Source: Persicaria tinctoria
Taxonomy: Eukaryota > Streptophyta > Magnoliopsida > Caryophyllales > Polygonaceae
NCBI GenBank assembly: GCA_037127255.1
Contig: JBANSL010000016.1
Span: forward strand, 3,536,501 to 3,600,500
Direction: 5' to 3'
DNA length: 64,000 nt
Positions 57,211-64,000 of the stretch are shown piece by piece. Position 1 is the first letter of the stretch. The number at the start of each line of letters is the position of its first letter. The position numbers were made by a program, and so were the translations under genes. The notes under the pieces were generated by a model, which did no database searches, had not been told where the DNA came from, and was given only the letters and a program-made list of their open reading frames with translations.

Positions 57211-57600
57211 AATCTCTCCAATCTGAAGCTCTTAATCGAAAAGGGCCAATCGATAGGGCGAAAACTCAATTCGAAGCCTGGATTCACGGTCAGCATCGGA
57301 AGAGCCGCACAGGGCAACAAAGTGGCCATCAAAGACGATGGAGTCTCATCGAAGTCCCTCTCGATCGATCGAGTGGTGCGGCAATGGTAAATGGGCCGCC
57401 AAGGACCTCGATTCCTCCAATGGAGCCTTTCTGAACTCCTCCGCGACGGCTAAGAGCTCAAAATAGGTGAAAATAAGGATTCGAATTTCGCATTTCACTA
57501 AAATTAGGGGTCGGGCTAGCCGGCTAGGGTTTTGGGAACTGGGGATGGTCAGAAAGTTGCAGAGAAAGGGAATCATAGAGGTAGAAAGCGTGGTCGAGGT
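57211..57600 (+). pseudogene. FHA-domain gene relic
   Basis: The frame at 57223 reads LKLLIEKGQSIGRKL and PGFTVSIGRAAQGNKVAIKD, then DGVSSKSLSIDR, a good FHA fold (GR and SS phosphothreonine-pocket motifs). A frame change near 57375 is needed to reach GKWAAKDLDSSNGAFLN, the SNG motif of the same domain. A later piece RGRKRGRGR at 57578 fits the basic tail of plant FHA proteins. There is no start codon in frame. It is a broken fragment, although an unannotated short intron could explain the frame change. Confidence 0.6.
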
Positions 57601-57886
57601 CGACGGCAAAATTGCACTCTTTTAATTAATCTAGAGTAATGGACTAAACTGGCAAGGAAGATGTTAATTTGGTAGAGGAGGCCCCGGCTTCCTGTAGCTC
57701 CTGAGGTGAATAAGGAGGGCAATGTGCCTAAGTAAATGCTGCAATTGGAGATTGGGGCTTGGTATCTGAGGTCTAAGCTTCAATTGTGTCTGTTTGCTGT
57801 ACAGTTTTCTGGGTGGCACAAATTTTAAGCAGCCTCTGACTCTTGAGTTTCTTAACTTATTGTATCTTATATTCCCTTTATTTCAG
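57601..57886. other. Spacer between the FHA relic and the unknown exons
   Basis: No clear coding content; a piece near 57660-57740 (GRGGPGFL-like) may belong to the FHA relic. Confidence 0.35.
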
Positions 57887-60650
57887 TCTTCATTCGAACA
57901 ATCTCGTACACAGCTGCTAGATGAACTCAATGGATGCTGGTTTGATTACATTCCTGATACTTTTAAAAAGGAATGGGCAAACTGCAAAATGGGTATCAAT
58001 TCTTCTTTCTGACTTACTTTACTGGACGCTTGTTGCTTACCTTTCTTCTAAAATAGGTGCAAAATACTTTCCTGTTTGAGCCATTTATGTAGCTTAATGC
58101 TCAGAAATTGTACTTTTTTCAATACATTATATTGGTGTATGACACATTTAATTTAACCATAGTCATAGCAAAGCCTCGTTATCACACAAGTATGTCAAAC
58201 TCACAAAGATTACTCAGTGAACTTCAGCATTGGGGTGCAACGAAATTTCGAGAAAAAAATTGGCTTCAAAGTCGTCTTCTTCTCATGTTATTTCCCTTGT
58301 CTTCAAATACTCTTCATCTACTTGCCTCTGTTGCTGACACATTTAACCATAGTCATAGCAAAGCCTCGTTATCCTATTTCTGTAATAACTGATAAGACTC
58401 GAAGCTTGCTCTTTGTTATTTGTTTTTGTTCTGGCATGGTTATTTAAGAATGTGTTTTTGCATAGCATGACTGAATGATCTTACAAAGTTTTGATTATGG
58501 AACTCTTCATCAGATTATGCCGGTGAGCATAAAGGGTCTTGGTGGCAGTACAGCGACTATGACCAATTTCTTGATATCTTGTATCGTCACGTTGACTGCC
58601 AACTCGCGGCTAGATTGGAACGCAGAAGGTAAAGTTTCACGTTGACTGCCAACTCGCGGCTAGATTGGAACGCAGAAGGTAAAGTTTGTTTCTCTCATTG
58701 GGTTTGTCTATAGATTGCTATTCTTGCTTGATGCTTATTGGAAAAGCACTTACTATTAGGGCTGCTCCTAGTATTTTGTAGGCCCTATAAAGAACTAAAA
58801 ATCGAGAGCCCTATCAAAACTAGATGATAAACAAAGTTTTGTCAAATGTAACAAAATAGTAAACACAAGCTGTTTTCCTTACACAGTGAACACAAGCTGT
58901 TTTCCGTAAGAATTAAAAATCATGAACATACTTGTTGTATTTGCTTCAGTCCAGTGAAATTTACAACTCTATTTAAGTTTAAGCTTGCTGAAGTTCATTA
59001 AAAAAGATTAGCAATATAGAGTGTATAAAGAGTAAATATGTGATTATCATGTGTATGAAATTTTATTACCCCTTAAGTTCAAAATTCATTTATCTACTTA
59101 GAATGGAGATTAAGTTATGTTTGTTGAAGCTACTTGCTTGAATCAAAATGGAACCTTTAATACTCCACTATCATGTTTTTAATGGATTTAGTTAATGGTT
59201 CAACTAAAATGATACCTTTTCTTTTCTTAATGAGATGACAGCTCGACTTTCTCTTTTTATGTTTATTCTGGTAAATGCTTTTATACCCAAATGCCAAAGC
59301 TTATTAAATAATCTTGTTGGTTTTTTCCCCCAAAACTAATGAAAATACTAAATGTCACCTTTTATATTTTATAGGTATTCAATTGACAACGAAGTTGATT
59401 TAATAATGCTTATGACTTTATTTCTAAATGCTCGCTGAAGTAAAATATAAAACAAATACCACAACTGAGATCGATTGAAAGACAACTTGCTCCATCTGAC
59501 CAGCCACCAACTTCTCTTTGTAGGTGCATTCAAAGTCTGGTCTCCAACCGTTTAATTTCGTAGTCTCATACCTCTACCATCCTTCTCCTGCCAGAAAGTA
59601 GAGAGTATCCTCATCTTTGATTGATGGATGTGTTTGGACCTTGGTAATTAAAGTTCTTTGTCCGTCTCTTGTCAGTAGTGGCATTGCTTTTTACTTTAAC
59701 CTAATCTTTTTCCTGTTATTTTGCATGTTTGGTGTAACAATGCAGGCATCTAGCTCTTGTGATAGCCAAATATTTAAATGATGTCTGCAGCCCTGAGATT
59801 GGTTACCCTCTTAGCATCCAGCATTACAAGTTTGTAAGTGCTCCCTGAATGTTTTTTTCTTTTAAATTCCATACTTGATTTTACAGCTAACCTGAATATG
59901 ATATGTGCTTCTTTAATGTAGGAATTGATTCCATACTTGATTTTACAGGTTACTGAATATGATATTTGCATCTTTTAAATTCCGTACTTGATTTTAAATT
60001 CCATACTTGATTTTACAAATTATTCTAATGCTTTCACTCTTCTCTTCAAGTTGGAGTGTTTATGTAAAAGGTCCCTTGGATTTTGTTCATTTGAAATCGC
60101 CTGATGATTTCTTTTATCTGTTCCGTGGTACGTATTGGCGCAGCTCCCTGATTTGTTTGTGAAGTTTTTCATCACATTATCAAGAAGAGTGCGATGATAT
60201 CAGTTCTATATATGTTATATTGACAAGGACAAGTAAATGAAGTTAGTTGTGTTTCCTCCCTTGTTATATAATATAGATCATGCATTCGTGCCAGAGTTGG
60301 GGGTTTAGTAGATTGCATTCCGTTGATAGAACTGACATTAAATTTGCTCAGGTTCAAATTACTCTTATTTTGTTATTGTTTGTTGCAGGTGGATTCTTGT
60401 TGGGTTTCTCTTCTCGCCCATGGATCCAGGTAACCCTTACTTTGCTTCAATTCAATTCAATTCCTCACCTTTTCGCCTCTCTTATCCTCTTCTTTAGTGT
60501 CTCGGTCGCTGATTTGCCACTTTTCTCTTTGTATTCTTAACCCTTCAATATTGGTTTTGAATCCTACAGTGAGATTAAGTTGGATGAAGTGGCTGCAAGC
60601 CTACAAGGGATTGTGTCAAAAGATGCTTTATATTCCAGTTTTATAGAGAG
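57887..60650 (+). CDS. Five consecutive exons of an unrecognised gene (partial)
   Basis: Five segments join with GT-AG introns and matching phases: 57887-57992, 58514-58628, 59746-59833, 60389-60429 and 60570-60650. They encode about 143 residues without a stop, beginning SSFEQSRTQLLDELNGCWFD, including YAGEHKGSWWQYSDYDQFLD, HLALVIAKYLND, SPEIGYPLSIQHYK, then FVDSCWVSLLAHGS and EIKLDEVAASLQGI. The consistent phasing argues for a genuine spliced gene, at least until recently. I do not recognise the family. Neither the first nor the last exon was found; the FHA relic upstream and the TFIIB-like piece downstream need not belong to it. A 50-bp duplication covers the donor of the second exon. Confidence 0.6.
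58588..58687 (+). repeat. 50-bp tandem duplication over an exon end and splice donor
   Basis: 58588-58637 and 58638-58687 are identical, so the last 41 bases of the exon and its aag|gtaaag donor occur twice. Use of the second donor would bring the intervening intronic bases into the message. Confidence 0.9.
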
Positions 60651-60814
60651 GTGAGTGTATTGCTTTCTATCTTGAAAGAATCTTATTTAATAACTTTAAA
60701 TATGTCAATTTTATTGTTAAGTAGCTTATATAAGGTTCTTTTATTCGGTTACCTGCAATGGGGCTAACTTATTCTCTTACTCATTGTCCATCTTACATTT
60801 TATTCGCATCTGGG

Positions 60815-61066
60815 CACGGCGAACCAAGTAGTAAAAGCTGCAGAAGAAGCTGTACAAAAATCAGAGGAGCTTGAGGTACACAGTTTTCTTCTCAATTGCT
60901 GCAAGTATTTTGTGCTTAGTGCTGAACTAGAATCTGATGTAAATCTGGTTGTCTTAACTCCATCATATTAGAAGGAGCCCTATTTCAATTGCAGCAGCTA
61001 TCATTTACATGATTACGCAGCTCTTAGACGATAAGAGTCTGTGGGATCCAAAATTTTCAAACTTGC
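60815..61066 (+). pseudogene. TFIIB-like fragment
   Basis: TANQVVKAAEEAVQKSEELE at about 60820-60876, followed by an apparent intron and SPISIAAAIIYMITQLLDD at about 60977-61032, matches the second cyclin repeat region of plant transcription factor IIB. No further TFIIB sequence is seen before or after. It is a short relic; it could also be exons of a mosaic gene with the series upstream. Confidence 0.6.
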
Positions 61067-61079
61067 ACGCTCTGGTATC

Positions 61080-61940
61080 TTTAGCAAAAATCTTCTCCCT
61101 TTTCCCTTTCCTAAGCTCTATAATTTTGTGTTTATTTACATGGTTGCGTCGGTTGTTCAATGATGATTCATTAGATCAACTACATTGAAAAGGCGGGACT
61201 GGTAATGGCTCGTGGTTTCTCTCCTCTTCTTCCCTCCTCTCCTCCTAGCTCTCTTCATCTCCTTTGTCATTGCGGCATGAAATCTCATGTCTTTTTCTGC
61301 TACACTCTTCATGGGAAGCTATAGATTATTGGGTATTCTTCTTTGCTTGTATCTTTTTGGTAAAATATGAACAGATGTGTATTTGTGATATTAGAGTCGA
61401 TCTTGTAAGTAAGCCACTTGCATTCTTAGCTCCACAATCTGGTGGATAATTTTGTATTTTTGTTAGTAGATCGGCTACTGTGGGTGACATCTGGTTGTTG
61501 CCCTCATGAACATTTTCGTGCTATCTGCATTTTTTCATTATCATGTATATATCTACATTGGGATTCAAGTACAGTGCAAGGCTTGAAAACATCATTTAAT
61601 TCATGAAGAAGTTGTAAATTTTCCAGGGAAGGGAGATAAGATTAGAGCAACCATGGAGGAGAGAGACAATGCACAATCTCTTTAAAGATGCCTCAGGAAT
61701 TGACTTTAGTCAGATCAACACCCTAGAGGAGTAGAGGATGCTAAGAAGCCACGTTAACCACTCTTGGCAACAAACTGGAAAAAAAAAAGAGACAAGCTAG
61801 CAATCAAATCGCTGCCATCTATTGCACATGTCCTTATCAAGGTAAATAGGTTGTTTCATGTCTAGCTTTGCTAAAGACAAATTTCTGGCAAGATTAATTG
61901 TTAGATTGGTAACAAATCAGATCTTAATGACCCTTCTGAA
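61080..61940. other. No gene supported
   Basis: Pyrimidine-rich and AT-rich sequence. A stretch at 61620-61800 has a purine-rich, exon-like look (ggagagagacaatgcacaat) but no continuous frame. Confidence 0.4.
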
Positions 61941-63660
61941 TTAGATCTGCAACCTTATAGTATATAACAGTGTTTTCATTTCATCATTGTTGATCCTAAA
62001 ACGATTAGTGCATGGGTTCCTTGATATATTGAATATGAAACCTGTCTCCATGAGCTGTGACATTTGAGATCTTAAGCTTGAGGCCTCCTCATCCAATGCC
62101 TTGGCCTCGGTTGCTTTACTCTCCAGCTGCTCTTCAAACTCTTTTTTCAGATTATTTACCAAGTCAAGCTAAAGTCTCAAACCATTGACCTGCTCCTCGA
62201 CTGAATTCACCTGGGCCGAGGCATTGCTTGTGTGCACATCGTGTATCTCCCGCAGAGTAGAGTGTTCTTTCTCCTCCTCATCTAACTTCTCTCTGAGCTC
62301 TGAGATTTGAGATCTCAAGCTTGAGGCCTCGTCTACCAATGTGTTGGCCTTGGTTGCTTTGCTCTCCAGCTGCTCTTCATCGTTCCCGGAGTCAAGCTCA
62401 AGTCTCAAGCCATTCAACAGCTCCTCGAGTGAATTGATCTGAGCTGAGGCATTGCTTGTGTGTGCATCATGCAGTTCCCACAGAGATGAGTGTTCTTTCT
62501 CCCTCATCTAAGTTCTCCCTGAGTTCTGAAATTTGTGGTCTCAAGCTTGAGGCCTCCTCATCCAAAGTCTTTGGCCTCTGTTGCTTTACCCTCCAGCTGC
62601 TCTTTGACCTCTCTTTTCTGGTTGATGATCGATTCAAGCTCAAGTCTCACTCCATTCAACTGCTCCTCAAGTGAACTGATCTGAGCCGAGGTATTGCTTA
62701 TGTATGCATCATGCATTTCTTGCAGAGATGAACTGATATGAGCTGACGCATTGCTTGTGTGTGCATCATGCATTTCCCGCAGACTGGAGTGTTCTTTCTC
62801 CCTCTCCTCCAACTTCTCTATGAGCTGTGAAATTTGAGCTCTCAAGCTCAAGGCCTCCTCACCAAATGATTTGGCCTCTGCTTCTTTACTTTCCAACTGC
62901 TCTTTGACTTCTCTTTTTTGGTTGTTCAATGAGTCAACCTCAGATCTCAGATCATCCAGCTGCTCCTTGAGTGAACTGATCTGAGCCAAGGTATTGTTTA
63001 TGGGTGCATCATGCATTTCTTGCAGAGTGGAGTGGAGTGTTCTTTCTCCCTCTCCTCTAACTTCTATATGAGACTGTGAAATCTGATCTCGCAAGCTCAA
63101 GGCCTCCTCACCAAATGATTTGGCCTCTGCTGATTTATTCTCCAACTGCTCTTCGACATCTCTTTTCTGGTTGTTCACCGATTCAAGCTCAATTCTCAAA
63201 CCATTCAACTGCTCCTCGAGTGAATTTATCTGAGCTGAGGCATTGGTTGTGTGTGCATCATGTATTTCCCTCAGAGTGGTGTGCTCTTTTTCCTTCTCAT
63301 CTAGCTTCTCAATGAACTGTGAATTTTGAGCTCTCAAGCTCAAGGCCTCCTCACCAAATGTTTTGGCCTCTACTGCTTTACTTTCCAGCTGCTCTTCCAA
63401 TTCTCTTTTCTGGCTGTTTATTGAGTCCACCACCAGTCTCAGGTCACTTGCTTGCTCCTCTAACTGCTTTATCTGTGCTGATGATTTGCTCATGCGCTCT
63501 TCATGATTCTCCCGCAGACTTGTGTCTCGACTTTGCTTTCTTCAATCACCGCCCTCTCCTGCTCGACTTCATTGGTTATCTAAGAAATCTTTAGCACAAG
63601 AGAACTGTTTCCATCCACGGGAGCCTTCCGTGACTCGTTCAAGTTTGAGAGTTCAAGAAT
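61941..63660 (-). pseudogene. Coiled-coil relic, COP1-interactive protein 1-like, with internal repeats
   Basis: On the minus strand the sequence encodes heptad-rich coiled coil with the recurring pattern QINSLEEQLNGLR, VNNQKRDVEEQLE, KSAEAKSFGEEALSLR, QISQLIEKL, and EKEHSSLREMHDAHTSNAS, like plant CIP1 proteins. The unit is about 80 codons (240 bp) and occurs six or seven times. The longest frame is 62558-63493 (311 aa); others are 62169-62507 and 61941-62162, in shifted frames. Upstream sequence (63494-63655: NESRKAPVDGNSSLVLKIS, then VEQERAVIEESKVET) belongs to the same protein after a stop and a frame change. It is therefore a broken copy of the central part. Confidence 0.75.
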
Positions 63661-64000
63661 ATTTTGTTAAACATCTATGGTTTTGATACGTACTCTTTGT
63701 TAGGTATTCACTGAAATATGGTTTTGATGCTTCTTGACTGAAGTAGACGAGACTTTGTTTATTAACAGTTTTGGATCCTGGTTGGAGGGGTACTCAGTCT
63801 AGCCTTTTCACAAACTTTATAGCTTTGTTAGCAAGAATATTTTGTTAAACATCGATAAGACTTTGCTTATGAAAACTTGTTTTGTCAACTGGAGGCGTAG
63901 TCTTGGGATGCAATGCATCACCTATTTTGACGACTTATGAAACTTGTTTGGGTTCTGCGGGTTATCTTCAGGCCTCCAAAAGCAATTCTTGCTCAAGAAA
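63661..64000. other. No gene supported
   Basis: The phrase caagaatattttgttaaaca occurs at about 63654 and again at about 63833, a direct repeat about 180 bp apart. No coding content is seen before the window ends. Confidence 0.45.

Overview
The window is nuclear DNA of a flowering plant, most likely a eudicot. The evidence is: spliced genes with GT-AG introns and phase-consistent exons, a class III peroxidase, F-box proteins with a plant-type C-terminal domain, Ty1/copia elements primed at TGGTATCA sites, plant L1 LINEs ending in an RNase H domain, and hAT and Mutator elements. I cannot name the species. A caution used throughout: several long open frames begin at GTG or TTG, so starts were re-chosen at real ATGs.

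Layout. 0-4 kb: an L1 fragment, then a nine-exon TBC-domain RabGAP gene (minus strand) with both catalytic fingers. 5.4-6.6 kb: an intact four-exon secreted peroxidase. 7.3-7.9 kb: a short hAT element with an 8-bp target duplication. 9.8-11.6 kb: F-box copy 1 converging on a peroxidase 3' fragment. 11.9-21.5 kb: two broken copia elements lying in a duplicated piece of a zinc-knuckle gene leader. 22-27 kb: F-box copy 2, with a 1.85-kb insertion upstream and a 5'-truncated L1 downstream. 28.9-33.8 kb: a complete young copia element (141-bp LTRs differing at one base, target duplication ccctc). 34-38.4 kb: AT-rich sequence with no gene I can support.

38.4-41.3 kb: a copied TBC promoter/leader facing the 3' end of an intact nine-zinc-knuckle gene, whose untranslated leader contains tandemly repeated exon-like units. 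41.4-43 kb: two Mutator-like elements with 9-bp target duplications, the larger resembling a Pack-MULE. 43.5-47.5 kb: an L1 relic split by a hAT element and fused to a second peroxidase fragment, then F-box copy 3 in inverted orientation. 47.6-48.8 kb: a 1.2-kb retroposon with a 20-bp target duplication. 49.0-56.9 kb: a full-length L1 with a 16-bp target duplication. 57-64 kb: an FHA-domain relic, a phase-consistent five-exon series of an unrecognised gene, a TFIIB-like fragment and a repeated coiled-coil relic resembling COP1-interactive protein 1.

The window is best read as one gene neighbourhood (TBC, zinc-knuckle, peroxidase, F-box) duplicated in pieces, partly inverted and repeatedly invaded by transposons. 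The most unusual items are a 539-codon open frame filling the ORF1-ORF2 spacer of the L1 and joined to ORF2 by an ATGA overlap, and the zinc-knuckle gene with its repeated leader exons and a duplicated promoter aimed at it in antisense.
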